From CAWICD01 sp052267165 (GTDB lineage Bacteria > Vulcanimicrobiota > Vulcanimicrobiia > Vulcanimicrobiales > Vulcanimicrobiaceae), in NCBI GenBank assembly GCA_052267165.1, contig JBKQHO010000031.1, forward strand, positions 1 to 64,000: a stretch of 64,000 nt of DNA, in the 5' to 3' direction. The position numbers and the translations under genes are program-made. This document shows positions 15,530 to 24,118 of the stretch, piece after piece. The notes beneath the pieces were generated by a model. That model ran no database searches. It was not told the origin of the DNA and saw only the letters and a program-made list of their open reading frames with translations. Positions within the stretch are counted from its first letter, which is position 1. Every line of letters starts with the position of its first letter.

Positions 15530-16108
15530 TTACCGAACGCCGATAAATTTGTGGGTTTGCAGCGACAGCCGGAGGCGCGCCGGGTCGGCTTTGAGCGCGT
15601 CGAGGGCGAGCGCGACGTTGGACGGCTTGTTGCCCTCGGGCTGAAGGAAGACCGGAATCTTGCGGCCCGCGAACGCTTCCAGCCATTCCGTCGGAACGCG
15701 CCCGTCGACGATCAGCTTGACCTCGTCAGCGCGCGCCGCCATGGCCGGATGGAGCCGCTCTTTGGGAGAGACGGTGAGCCACACGTCGACCGGCACTTCG
15801 ATGGGCACGCTTCCGTTCGACTCGATGTGCACGCGCCGGCCGTCCGCGCGCAGCGCCGCGATCAATTCACTCGAAGCGCGCTGCGCGAGCGGCTCGCCGC
15901 CGGTGAGCACGACCATCGGACAGCTGCCGCCGAGCTCCCCGACTTTGGCGACGGTCTCGCCGACCGGCGCGAAGAAGCGCAGCGCGTAATCGGTGTCGCA
16001 GAAGCGGCAGTTCAAGTTGCAGCCGGCCAGGCGCACGAAGACCGCGGGCGTTCCGGTCCACGTTCCTTCGCCCTGAACGCTGTAGAAGAGCTCAACGAGC
16101 GCGAGCAT
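15530..16108 (-). CDS. queE: 7-carboxy-7-deazaguanine synthase
   Basis: A compact 192-aa radical-SAM enzyme of queuosine and deazapurine biosynthesis. The [4Fe-4S] motif is CNLNCRFCDTD (near residue 31), preceded by the QueE signature FYSVQGEGTWTGTPAVFVR. LTGGEPL (near 70) binds SAM, and FLQPEGNKPSN and SLQTHKFIGVR lie at the C-terminus. It converts carboxy-tetrahydropterin, the product of queD encoded just upstream, to CDG. The ATG at 16108 gives the canonical N-terminus; a GTG at 16117 would add three residues. The start overlaps the end of queD by 17 nt. Confidence 0.93.
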   Translation of the reverse strand: MLALVELFYSVQGEGTWTGTPAVFVRLAGCNLNCRFCDTDYALRFFAPVGETVAKVGELGGSCPMVVLTGGEPLAQRASSELIAALRADGRRVHIESNGSVPIEVPVDVWLTVSPKERLHPAMAARADEVKLIVDGRVPTEWLEAFAGRKIPVFLQPEGNKPSNVALALDALKADPARLRLSLQTHKFIGVR

Positions 16109-16463
16109 CGTCGGCACGGACGACCGCGCAGGCGGTCGCCGTTTCCCAGATGGCGATCTCGTCGAGCCCGGCCAGTCGCGGCGCGAGCTGCTGCCAGACC
16201 CACTGCGCGATGTGCTCGGCCGTCGGATTGGGCAGCAAATCGTTCAGTGATGAATGATCGAGGCGTTCGATCACCGCGGACTCGACGACCGAGGCGAGCT
16301 CGTCGAAGTCGAGGACCATGCCTTGCGACGGCCCCGCGTCTTGCAGCGGTCCGGCGACGGCGACCTCGAGACGGTACGAGTGGCCGTGAAGCCGGCTGCA
16401 CTGACCGGGGTGGTGCGGAAGCACGTGAGCCGCCTCGAACCGGAACTGCTTGCGAATCAGCAC
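16092..16463 (-). CDS. queD: 6-carboxy-5,6,7,8-tetrahydropterin synthase
   Basis: A 123-aa QueD/PTPS-family enzyme, which forms carboxy-tetrahydropterin from dihydroneopterin triphosphate. The zinc His residues are in FEAAHVLP and LHGHSYR, the catalytic Cys in GQCSRLHGH, and the Asp/Glu relay in LDFDEL, LDHSSLND and IWETATACAV. Its length is typical of the short bacterial form. The GTG at 16463 precedes the conserved first strand; longer in-frame extensions are unsupported. It lies 50 nt downstream of the E2 gene and overlaps queE. Confidence 0.92.
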   Translation of the reverse strand: MLIRKQFRFEAAHVLPHHPGQCSRLHGHSYRLEVAVAGPLQDAGPSQGMVLDFDELASVVESAVIERLDHSSLNDLLPNPTAEHIAQWVWQQLAPRLAGLDEIAIWETATACAVVRADDARAR

Positions 16464-16513
16464 GGCCTGACGACTTCGCGGAGCGCTGCACGCCGCCTTG
16501 CCGCCGACGTGGG

Positions 16514-17896
16514 CTAGAGAACGCCGCTCGGACCCATCGATTGCAGACGCTTCTTGAGGTCGACGAGGAACGCGCTGGCGACGCCGCCGTCGAGGACGCG
16601 GTGATCGAGCGAGAGGCACACGTTCATCATCGAGCGGATCGCGATGGCGTCGCCCTCGACCACGACGGGGCGTTTGACGACGGCCTCCATGGTGACGATG
16701 GCGGCCTGTCCGCTATTGATGATCGGCGCCGATAGGATCGAGCCGTTCGCGCCCGTGTTGTTGACGGTGAACGTGCCGCCAGCCAGCTCGTCGGCCGAGA
16801 GCTTGCCGGTGCGGGCGCGTTCGATCAAACGCCCCGCCGCGACCGCCAGGCCGGCGATGGAAAGGTTGTCGGCGTCCTTGATCACGGGGACGACGAGATT
16901 CGAATCGAGCGCGATGGCGATGCCGACGTTGACTTCGCGGTGCACGATGATGCCGTCCTCGGCGAAGCGCGCGTTCATTAGCGGGCACGCGCGCAGCGAC
17001 GCAACGACGGCGTGGATGAAAAACGGCAACAAGGTCAGCGCGTAGCCCTTTTCCCGGCTGAAACGCTCCTTTTCGCTCGTGCGCCACTTCCAAAGGTTCG
17101 TGACGTCGACTTCGATCGTGGTCCACGCGTGCGGCGCGGTATGCTTCGACTCGACCATCCGTTGCGCGATGATCTTGCGTGCCTGGCTCAAGGGGATCTT
17201 TTCCCCCGGCACCGCCGCCGCGGGGCTTGGGCGCGCCGCCGGCCGGTCCGCGACGGCGGGCTGCGCGACGGCTGGCTGCGCGACGGGGGGCTGCGCCGCG
17301 GCCGAGGCGGCGACGCCGCTGGCCGCGGCGATGACGTCGTTGGCGGTGATACGGCCGTCGCTGCCGCTCCCGGGGACGCGCCGCAAATCGACGCCGTGCT
17401 CGCGCGCCAGGCGGCGCACGGCGGGCGAGACGCGGCGCAGGCTCTCGGGCGAGTCCTCGGCGAGCTCGAGATGGGGTGAGGTGCCGTTGCTCGCCGGCGC
17501 GGCCCCCGCGCCCGGTGCGCCGTAGCTCGAGGGCGCGAGCGTGATGCCGACCTCGCCGCCAGGGACCGGCTCGGCCGCGCCTTGCCGGACCGTTTCCCGG
17601 CGCAGTGCTTGCTCTGCCGCCGGCACGCTCTGCTTGGCGGGCGCTCCCGTCTTGGCCGCGACCTCGTCGATGATCGCGATCGGTGCGCCCGTCGGGACGG
17701 TCTCCCCCTCTTTCGCGATCAGCTCGCGGATGACGCCGCTGACCGGCGAGGGCACCTCGGCGTTGACTTTGTCCGTCGAGACTTCGACGAACGCCTCGTA
17801 CTTCTCAACCGAATCGCCGACCCGCTTGAGCCACTGCGCCACAGTCCCCTCGGTGACCGTCTCGCCGAGCTGCGGCATCGTAATGGTGGTCGGCAT
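16514..17896 (-). CDS. Dihydrolipoamide acyltransferase (E2) of a 2-oxoacid dehydrogenase
   Basis: A 460-aa E2 with one lipoyl domain (residues 1-78; lipoyl Lys in VSTDKVNAEV near 43), a Pro/Ala linker, a peripheral-subunit-binding domain (VSPAVRRLAREHGVDLRRVP near 160), a second long Ala/Pro/Val linker, and the catalytic core ending in SLDHRVLDGGVASAF with the active His and Asp. It transfers acyl groups from E1 to CoA. The E1 subunits encoded upstream look branched-chain-type, so isobutyryl/isovaleryl or pyruvate substrates are both possible. The ATG at 17896 follows a ~60-nt leader beyond the hairpin repeat. No E3 gene lies in the window. Confidence 0.92.
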   Translation of the reverse strand: MPTTITMPQLGETVTEGTVAQWLKRVGDSVEKYEAFVEVSTDKVNAEVPSPVSGVIRELIAKEGETVPTGAPIAIIDEVAAKTGAPAKQSVPAAEQALRRETVRQGAAEPVPGGEVGITLAPSSYGAPGAGAAPASNGTSPHLELAEDSPESLRRVSPAVRRLAREHGVDLRRVPGSGSDGRITANDVIAAASGVAASAAAQPPVAQPAVAQPAVADRPAARPSPAAAVPGEKIPLSQARKIIAQRMVESKHTAPHAWTTIEVDVTNLWKWRTSEKERFSREKGYALTLLPFFIHAVVASLRACPLMNARFAEDGIIVHREVNVGIAIALDSNLVVPVIKDADNLSIAGLAVAAGRLIERARTGKLSADELAGGTFTVNNTGANGSILSAPIINSGQAAIVTMEAVVKRPVVVEGDAIAIRSMMNVCLSLDHRVLDGGVASAFLVDLKKRLQSMGPSGVL

Positions 17897-17955
17897 CAAC
17901 TAAACCTCATCCTACGCATGCTTGCCGTCGCTGCTCGACCCGGGAGACGGACACT

Positions 17956-18144
17956 CGTGTCCCGCCTGGTAAATGACGTGACAGTCGCTCGGCGCTTTTC
18001 CGCCGCCGCTGCGTCGCTCATCGCTCCCCCTCCGCTTCGCTTCGGGGACAGGCAAATGGCGCTGCCATTCTGCGCTCTTCGCTCCTTGCGCCGCCGAAAA
18101 ATCGCTGTCGCTTTGTGTCACGCCACGTACCGGTCGGGACACTA
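17956..18144. repeat. Long imperfect hairpin repeat, copy 2 (MITE/REP-like)
   Basis: It shares the core of the 7820-8008 element (CGCTCCCCCTCCGCT and CTTCGGGGACAGGCAAATG) and the right end TAGTGTCCCG read inward, which again supplies a stop codon, here for E1 beta. The arms differ from copy 1 but remain self-complementary (GTGTCCCGCCTGGTA against GTGTCCCGACCGGTA on the other strand). The small central hairpin is AATGGC-GCT-GCCATT here and AATGAC-CC-GTCATT in copy 1, a compensated change. Copy 2 interrupts the dehydrogenase operon between E1 beta and E2. Confidence 0.8.
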
Positions 18145-19146
18145 AAACTTGACCAGCTCGCGCATGGCCTCGACCATCCTGTGGGTTGAGATCATGAACT
18201 CGTCTTCGAGCGTCGGCGCATAACCCATCGCGGGAACGTCGGGCCCGCAGAGACGGCGAATCGGTGCGTCGAGATCGAAGAAGGCTTCCTCCGCGACCAT
18301 CGCGCTGATCTCCGCGCCGACGCCGCCGAACTTGTTGTCCTCGTGCACGACGAGCAGCTTGCGCGTCTTGCGCACCGAGGCGAGGATGGTGGTGCGGTCC
18401 ATCGGACGGATCGAGCGCAAGTCGATCACCTCGATCGACATGCCCTCGGCCGCGAGGCGATTGGCGGCCTCGAGCGCTTGATGGACGTTGTAACCGTAGG
18501 AGACGACCGTGAGCTGCTCGCCGGCGCGCTTGACATCCGCCTTGCCGAGCGGAATCGTGTAATGTCCCGCCGGCACCTCGCCTTTGACCGAGCGATACGT
18601 CTTCTTGTGCTCGAGGAAAAGGACCGGGTCGGGGTCGTCGATCGATGCGTTGAGCAGCCCCTTGATGTCGGCCGGAAACGAGGGCGCGACGATCTTGAGG
18701 CCGGGCACGTGATAGAAGAGCGCCTCGATCGAGACCGAGTGCGAAAGCGCGCCGTGCACGCCGCCGCCGTAGGGGGTGCGAATTACCAGCGGACAGGTGT
18801 AGTCGCCGTTGCTGCGATAGCGCGTCTTGGCCGCTTCGCCGACGATTTGGTTGAACGCCGGATAGATGAAGTCGGCGAATTGGATCTCGGCGATCGGCCG
18901 CAGCCCCTCCATTGCCATGCCGATCGCGACACCCACGATCGAGGCTTCGGCCAGCGGCGTGTCGAGGATGCGTTCGGGCCCGAACTCCTCGAGAAAGCCC
19001 TTCGTGATCAGGAAGACGTTGCCGCGCGCGCCGACGTCCTCGCCCAAGATCAGCGTGCGCGGGTCGTTCTTGAGCGCGTCGTAGAGCGTGCTGCGCACGG
19101 CCTCGACGTTGGTCATCGTCGTGGCGGCGGCCGGCGCTACAGCCAT
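18142..19146 (-). CDS. 2-oxoacid dehydrogenase E1 component, beta subunit
   Basis: A 334-aa transketolase-fold beta subunit: LILGEDVGARGNVFLITKGF near residue 33, DTPLAEASIVGVAIGMA near 60, YGGGVHGALSHS near 128 (TPP/subunit interface) and the C-terminal VIDLRSIRPMD and VVHEDNKFGGVGAEISA. With E1 alpha it decarboxylates a branched-chain 2-oxoacid or pyruvate and acylates the E2 lipoyl arm. The start overlaps the alpha subunit by 10 nt (ATGGCTGTAG). Its TAG stop is the first base triplet of the hairpin repeat, so the last codons abut that element. Confidence 0.93.
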   Translation of the reverse strand: MAVAPAAATTMTNVEAVRSTLYDALKNDPRTLILGEDVGARGNVFLITKGFLEEFGPERILDTPLAEASIVGVAIGMAMEGLRPIAEIQFADFIYPAFNQIVGEAAKTRYRSNGDYTCPLVIRTPYGGGVHGALSHSVSIEALFYHVPGLKIVAPSFPADIKGLLNASIDDPDPVLFLEHKKTYRSVKGEVPAGHYTIPLGKADVKRAGEQLTVVSYGYNVHQALEAANRLAAEGMSIEVIDLRSIRPMDRTTILASVRKTRKLLVVHEDNKFGGVGAEISAMVAEEAFFDLDAPIRRLCGPDVPAMGYAPTLEDEFMISTHRMVEAMRELVKF

Positions 19147-20159
19147 GGCTCGTGGCTCCCTTCGTAGACGTTCCGGTAGAGCTCCGAGGGAGCCGGATAG
19201 GGCAGCGCCTCGACTTCGTCGGTCAACTCGTTGACCTCTTCGAGGACGCCGCGCTTCATCTCGGCGATCGCGTCTTCGTCCATCACGCCCAGCTCCAGCA
19301 GTAGCCGCTCGAAACGCGGGACCGGATCCTGCGCGCGGTGCTTCTCGATCTCGGCGCGCGTGCGATAGGTGCGGTCGTCGTCGTCGGTCGTATGCGAGAG
19401 GAAGCGGTAGCACTTCGCTTCGACCAGCGACGGACCGCCGCCGCTGCGCGCGCGCTCGAGCGCGGCCAGCACGGCCGCGTATACGTCGAGCGCGTTGGCG
19501 CCGTCGAGCGTCACGCCGGGAAGACCGTAGCCGGCCGCTTTTTCGGCGACGTCGGCGACCGCCATCTGGTGCGAGCGCGGCGTCGAGATCGCCCACTCGT
19601 TGTTCTCACACAGGAAGACGATCGGGAGCTTGTGGACCGCGGCGAAATTGATCGACTCGTGCCATTCGCCCTCGCTCGTCGCGCCTTCGCCGAAGGTGCA
19701 GAGAACGGCTCGGCCCTCTTCCTTGCGATAGCGCATCGCGTACGCCGCGCCGACCGCGTGCGAGCACTGCCCGGCGATGATCGAGCTGATCGAGAGAATG
19801 CCGCTCGACTTCTTCGTCCAGTGGTTGGGGAATTGACGGCCGCCCGAGTTGTCGGCCTCGCGTGCGAACATGGACGTGAGCGCCTCGAAGGGCTCGAGAC
19901 CGACCCCCAGCACCAACCCAATATCGCGATAGTACGGTGCCAAGACGTCGACTCCACGCCGGAAGGCCAAGGCCGCGCCGACGTGGATCGCCTCGTGGCC
20001 TTCGCTGCCCGTCGCGAACGGGATCTTCCCTTGGCGATTGAGCTGAAAGCCGCGGTTGTCGAGGGTGCGCGCCAGCAGCATCGTGCGCAGCATCCAGCGC
20101 AATTGCTCGTCGCTCAAACCGTACCGTTCGATCGCCGGCGCCGACATCGCTTTGGCCAT
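19137..20159 (-). CDS. 2-oxoacid dehydrogenase E1 component, alpha subunit
   Basis: This 340-aa TPP-dependent subunit has the diphosphate/Mg motif GEGATSEGEWHESINFAAVH (near residue 160) closing with CENNEWAIST. SEGHEAIHVGAALAF lies near 55, YYRDIGLVLGVG near 80, and the phosphorylation-loop-like YRFLSHTTDDDDRTYR near 265. That last loop is typical of branched-chain-type E1 alpha. The ATG at 20159 is preceded by GAGGAGG at ideal spacing and is preferred over a start six codons upstream. It is the first gene of the minus-strand operon running to mqnD. Confidence 0.93.
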   Translation of the reverse strand: MAKAMSAPAIERYGLSDEQLRWMLRTMLLARTLDNRGFQLNRQGKIPFATGSEGHEAIHVGAALAFRRGVDVLAPYYRDIGLVLGVGLEPFEALTSMFAREADNSGGRQFPNHWTKKSSGILSISSIIAGQCSHAVGAAYAMRYRKEEGRAVLCTFGEGATSEGEWHESINFAAVHKLPIVFLCENNEWAISTPRSHQMAVADVAEKAAGYGLPGVTLDGANALDVYAAVLAALERARSGGGPSLVEAKCYRFLSHTTDDDDRTYRTRAEIEKHRAQDPVPRFERLLLELGVMDEDAIAEMKRGVLEEVNELTDEVEALPYPAPSELYRNVYEGSHEPWL

Positions 20160-20269
20160 GGGCTCCTCCTCGGGCACCCTAGTCTATCGGGCAGAGGCAT
20201 CCGCATTCCTTTCGCCATGTGAAAATCCGACAAAAATGCGGCCTGGCCCGGCGAAGCGAACGACGATCC

Positions 20270-21427
20270 ATGGCTGCCCTCGAACATGTACCCGCCGACG
20301 AGCTGATCCGGGTCCGGCGCCGGCTCCACGAACGGCCGGAGCTCTCCATGGTCGAGCACGAGACGGCCGCCTACGTCACCGGCGAGCTGGCGAAACTGGG
20401 GCTCGACGAGCTGCGGACCGGGATCGGCCAGACCGGCGTGCTCGGCACCCTCCGCGGGGGGAAGCCCGGGCCGGTCACGTTGCTGCGAGCCGACATGGAC
20501 GCGCTGCCGATCGCCGAGCTGGTCGAGAGCGCGCACGCTTCCAAGAACGCGGGGGTCATGCACGCCTGCGGTCACGACGGCCACATCGCGATCCTGCTCG
20601 CCGCCGCGCGCACGCTCACCGAGTGGCGCGCCGAGGTGCCGGGGACGCTGGTGTTCTGCTTTCAGCCCGGCGAAGAAGGCAGCGCCGGAAACCGCCTGAT
20701 GATCGAAGACGGCGCGCTCGAGAATCCGCACGTCGACCGGACCTTTGCCTTGCACCTGTACACGGGCCTCGACGTCGGGCACATCGGGGTGCGCGACGGC
20801 GCGTTCTTCGCCTCGGCGGACGAGTATTTTCTAACGCTCGAGGGCAAAGGCGGCCACGGAGCGATGCCCCAGCTCTCGGTCGACCCGGTCGTCGCCGGCG
20901 CTTACCTGATCACCATGTTGCAGACGATCGTCAGCCGCGAGATCGCGCCCAAGGATCCGGCCGTGTTCACCGTCGGCAAGTTCGAGGCGGGCACGACCTT
21001 CAACGTCATCCCCGACCGCGCGACGCTGATGGGAACCGTGCGCTGCTTCGACCCCGAAGTGCGCGCCTCGATGCCCGAGCGCTTCGAACGCATCGTGCGC
21101 GGCTTGGCCGAGGCGATGCGTTTCGAGTACAAGCTCGATTACCGCTGGTCGTACCCGCCGACGATCAACGCACGCTCGATGAACGACGTCGTGCGCGAGC
21201 TCGGGCGCGAGCTGCTCGGCCCCGAGCACGTCGTCGAACACGACATCGTGATGTGGGCCGAAGACATGTCGTTCATGCAGGAACGGCGCCCCGGCGCCTA
21301 CTTCATCGTCGGCGCGCGCGGCGGCCCCGAGACCGCCTATCCGCACCACAACGCCCGCTTCGACATCGACGAGCGCGCGCTCGAGATCGGCTACAAGATG
21401 ATGGTCGGTCTAGGCCTGCGAGGGTAA
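20270..21427 (+). CDS. M20-family amidohydrolase (N-acyl-amino-acid / hippurate hydrolase type)
   Basis: This 385-aa zinc hydrolase has the M20D pattern: RRRLHERPELSMVEHETA at the N-terminus, LLRADMDALPI near residue 75, HACGHDGHIAILL near 102, FQPGEEGSAGN near 135, a lid domain with GGHGAMPQ near 203, and MWAEDMSFM near 330. These carry the dinuclear metal ligands and the catalytic Glu. Family members cleave N-acyl or indole conjugates of amino acids; the exact substrate is not visible. It is divergent from the E1 alpha gene. The ATG at 20270 is used; a GTG 17 codons upstream is possible. Confidence 0.88.
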   Translation: MAALEHVPADELIRVRRRLHERPELSMVEHETAAYVTGELAKLGLDELRTGIGQTGVLGTLRGGKPGPVTLLRADMDALPIAELVESAHASKNAGVMHACGHDGHIAILLAAARTLTEWRAEVPGTLVFCFQPGEEGSAGNRLMIEDGALENPHVDRTFALHLYTGLDVGHIGVRDGAFFASADEYFLTLEGKGGHGAMPQLSVDPVVAGAYLITMLQTIVSREIAPKDPAVFTVGKFEAGTTFNVIPDRATLMGTVRCFDPEVRASMPERFERIVRGLAEAMRFEYKLDYRWSYPPTINARSMNDVVRELGRELLGPEHVVEHDIVMWAEDMSFMQERRPGAYFIVGARGGPETAYPHHNARFDIDERALEIGYKMMVGLGLRG

Positions 21428-21846
21428 TCGCTTCCGCGCGAGGCGGGCGGGCGTGGACACCACGCCGAGCCGCTCGCCTGGATGAGGCGCGTCATCGCTT
21501 GACCCGGCGCTCGTTCGCTCTTTAACAGGGTGCGGAAAACCCCCGCACCAGTCGCGACGTGGCTTTCCCGCACCCTGTTCGGTTGGTTGGGGGAAGGCTT
21601 GCTGCTCTTCATGCGGTCTTCTCGTCGTCGGGGTACGCCAACCGTTACGGGTTTTCGGGGGCGGCCCGCACACATGCGGCGCAGCCGGCTCCGCGACGCC
21701 GTCTGCCTGCCCTGCGCCGGTCGTGCATTGATGGCAAACGTTGCGACGTTCGAGCTTTCCGCCCAGTCGCTAGGCGTGCAGGACAAGAAGCCGCGCTCAT
21801 GTCGCGTTTGGGCGCGGACGACGACTCCGACGCAAAGGAGCTCACA
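21428..21846. other. Gene-free gap with one strong hairpin
   Basis: These 419 bases hold no ORF with recognisable sequence. The stem-loop at 21524-21579 is listed separately. The rest (21580-21840) is G-rich at first (GGTTGGTTGGGGGAAGG) and then ordinary high-GC sequence. The last bases form the Hsp20 ribosome site (AAAGGAG, 21833-21839). I looked for riboswitch and small-RNA consensus motifs and recognised none. Confidence 0.5.
21524..21579. terminator. Stem-loop with 12-bp perfect arms
   Basis: AACAGGGTGCGG (21524-21535) pairs exactly with CCGCACCCTGTT (21568-21579), with A and T runs just inside the stem. It lies about 100 nt after the M20 hydrolase stop codon and may end that transcript. 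The loop of about 32 nt is long for a terminator, so it could instead be a small repeat remnant. Confidence 0.45.
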
Positions 21847-22313
21847 ATGACGAGCATAGAGAAGAAATCGAGCGTTTCGAACGTCCCCGTAATCCACTCG
21901 CAGACGCCCTCAGCGTCCCCGCTCGATCGGCTCTTCGGTGAGGACCTGTTGGGTCAATACGAGCTGATGTTGCCGACCGTCGCTACCATGCGGCGCATGA
22001 TGGACTCGCTTTTCGAGCGCGTTATGCTGCCCGGCCTGCGCGAGAGGTTCGGCGCCGTCCCGCAGATGGACGTGTACGAAAAGGACGGCGGCTACGTCTT
22101 GGAATGCGCCGTCCCAGGGTTCAAGAAGGAGAACGTCAAGGTAGAAGTGAGCGGGAACTCGCTCACGCTATCGGGCACGATGGCGGAGGAGAAGACTTCC
22201 CCAGCGCCGTGAACGCCGATAAGGTCTCGGCGAAGTTCGTGGACGGCATCCTGAAGGTGAGCGTGCAACTGGTCAAGCCGATCGAGCGCAAAGCGGTTCC
22301 GATCGGCGGCTGA
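21847..22313 (+). pseudogene. Hsp20 small heat-shock protein, disrupted by internal deletion
   Basis: The first frame reads a normal Hsp20 start: a ~75-aa N-terminal arm, then the alpha-crystallin beginning VPQMDVYEKDGGYVLECAVP through NSLTLSGTMAEEKT. It then runs into a stop at 22212. The conserved end of the domain (VNADKVSAKFVDGILKVSVQ) is found at once in another frame (about 22208-22313). Roughly 20-25 residues of the middle strand region are missing, so the lesion is an out-of-frame deletion, not a simple base slip. A strong AAAGGAG site precedes the ATG, so a truncated 121-aa product could still be made. Confidence 0.8.
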
Positions 22314-22371
22314 CGCCGGTTCCCAGAGCCTCTCCGGCGAGCCAGACGTTTCCAGCAAGAGAGAAGTTAGT

Positions 22372-23061
22372 ATGGTTCTTGACAAAATCGACACCTTTCA
22401 CGCCCTCGAGCATTACGGCATTCACGTCGCACGAAGCGAGTACGTCGACTCGGCGGAAGGCGCGATCGCGTTCGCATCCCGCCGCACGGCCGCGGACGAG
22501 CGCATGGTGCCGATCCTCTTGCGCGTCTTCGAGATGCCGGGGCAGGCCGAACCGCGGCACGCCGTCGGCGTTCCCCATCCGAGCGACGAGACGATTCGTC
22601 AAGCCTATGCCGTGCTGACCGCCAATCTCGACCCGACGCAGACCCGCGCCCTCGCGCAAGAGGCCGTCGAGCCGGGGACCGACGTCGCGCTCGAGGGCCG
22701 CGTAGACCAGGTGCAGCGGCGGAAGATCGTAACGCTGCGCAGCACGCAGCTCAGCGCCGACGGCGCGCTGCCGCTCGATGCCGCCGCTGCCGAAAGCCTG
22801 GTCTCGAGCTTCCGGCCGCTTCACCATCAGCCTGAGAAGAACCGCAAAATGCTCGAGCATCTGCTGCTTCGCGCCGCCGAGTTCTTCGAGAACGACGACG
22901 TCGAGCAGTTCAAGCTCGATCCGCTGCGCATCCATCAGAACACCTACACGGTGCTCGACGCGAGCGTTACGGTGCGGCGCCCGCTCCATCTCAAGGAGCG
23001 GCTCTCGCACCACGCGCACGACGCGAAAGAGTACGGCTTCCGTCCGAGCGGCAGGCAGTAG
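22372..23061 (+). CDS. Short ATP-grasp-like protein (acyl-CoA synthetase / SucC beta-like)
   Basis: A 229-aa protein that starts like the ATP-grasp subunit of NDP-forming acyl-CoA synthetases: LEHYGIHVARSEYVDSAEGA followed by a strand VPILLRVF. It ends with a strand and DPLRIHQNTYTVLDASVTVR, which corresponds to the INPL...VALDA segment of those enzymes. The middle lacks the glycine-rich ATP lid and the clear phosphate-binding motif, so catalytic activity is doubtful. It is intact, with GAGAGAAG ahead of the ATG, though it sits among decayed genes. It could be a regulatory or divergent homologue. Confidence 0.55.
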   Translation: MVLDKIDTFHALEHYGIHVARSEYVDSAEGAIAFASRRTAADERMVPILLRVFEMPGQAEPRHAVGVPHPSDETIRQAYAVLTANLDPTQTRALAQEAVEPGTDVALEGRVDQVQRRKIVTLRSTQLSADGALPLDAAAAESLVSSFRPLHHQPEKNRKMLEHLLLRAAEFFENDDVEQFKLDPLRIHQNTYTVLDASVTVRRPLHLKERLSHHAHDAKEYGFRPSGRQ

Positions 23062-23221
23062 CGCGCGCCGGATCGTGCGCCGGCAAGCCGGCGCGTGATT
23101 GCCGGCACGCCGGAGGAAAAAGGCGAGCGGGCAAGCGCGAAAACGTTTTGCAGGGACCAACGTGCATTCGAGTAAGTTCTTGCCTCGACTCTTGCCTCGA
23201 CTCTTGAGACGAGGAGTGACG

Positions 23222-23880
23222 ATGCAGCAGCCGGCCGTTTTGAAGCGCCCCTCGAACCGTTGGCTTCGGCTCGTCACGATCGCCTTCATCAACGTACAGC
23301 CTCGCTTACCTCGACCGCGTCAACTACGGCTTTGGCGCGGCCGGCGGCCTGGCCCAATCGCTGAACATCACGCCGAACGTCGCGTCATTGCTGGGCGCGA
23401 CGTTCTTCTTGGGCTATTTCCTGTTTCAGATTCCGGGCGGCCACTACGCTGAGTCGAAGAGCGCCAAGCGGCTAATCTTTTGGGGGCTGCTGCTCTGGGG
23501 TGTGTTTGCCTCGGCGACGGGCTTGATCACCAATATTCCGCTGCTCTTCGTCGACCGCTTCGCGCTCGGCGTCGTCGAGAGCATCGTGCTGCCCGGGCTC
23601 ATCCTCTTCTTGAGTCATTGGTTCACGCGGGCCGAGCGCTCGCGAGCCAACACGTTCCTGATCTTGGGCAATCCCGTGACGGTGCTGTGGGCCTCGATCG
23701 TCTCCGGTTACCTGATCAGCGCGTTCGATTGGCGCTGGATGTTCATCGTCGAAGGCATCCCTGCGATCGTCTGGGCTTTCGTGTGGCGCGCCAGCGTGGA
23801 AGACTATCCGCACGAGGCGTCGTATCTCGTCGGGCCGTCGCACTTCGCGATCTCGCTGGCGCTGCTGGTCGTCGCGGGCG
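23222..23880 (+). pseudogene. MFS transporter remnant, frameshifted and truncated
   Basis: The N-terminus (MQQPAVLKRPSNRWLRLVTI) is followed after 23 codons by a shift. Removing a single A near 23291 restores ITYSLAYLDRVNYGFGAAGG, the first helix of an anion:cation-symporter-type MFS protein. It continues through SLLGATFFLGYFLFQIPG and DRFALGVVESIVLPGL to WRWMFIVEGIPAIVWAFVWR. The similarity stops near 23830 after about 200 residues, half of a normal 12-helix transporter. So there are two lesions: a 1-nt insertion and loss of the C-terminal half. A duplicated TTGCCTCGACTC lies 40 nt upstream of the ATG. Confidence 0.8.
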
Positions 23881-24111
23881 CTCGACGCGCTGACCGCGCA
23901 GCTCGTCACTTTTGCGCTGCTGCTCGCGCAAGACTCGGCCGGCGCGAAGAATCATGCGCTGGCGGCGCAGCGGCAGGGTGCGACCAAAGAGCAGCTGGCC
24001 GAGATTGCAATCCTCGCCTACGTCCAGGCGGGCTTGGGCGCGCTCAACCTGGGGGCCCAGATCGTCAACGAGCACTTTGGGAGCGACGGAACAGGCGGCG
24101 CGCGCTCGTAA
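23822..24111 (+). pseudogene. Carboxymuconolactone-decarboxylase/AhpD-like remnant
   Basis: From 23881 the frame reads LDALTAQLVTFALLLAQDSA, then NHALAAQRQGATKEQLAEIA, ending in NEHFGSD and a TAA at 24109. This is the helical core of a CMD-type protein. The position where AhpD enzymes carry CxxC reads QDSAGA, so no redox cysteines remain. No start codon exists in this frame. The preceding HFAISLALLVVAGA is in the MFS frame and could be the missing first helix after another shift near 23880. It looks like the tail of a gene joined to the broken transporter by deletion. Confidence 0.6.
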
Positions 24112-24118
24112 AGGCGCG

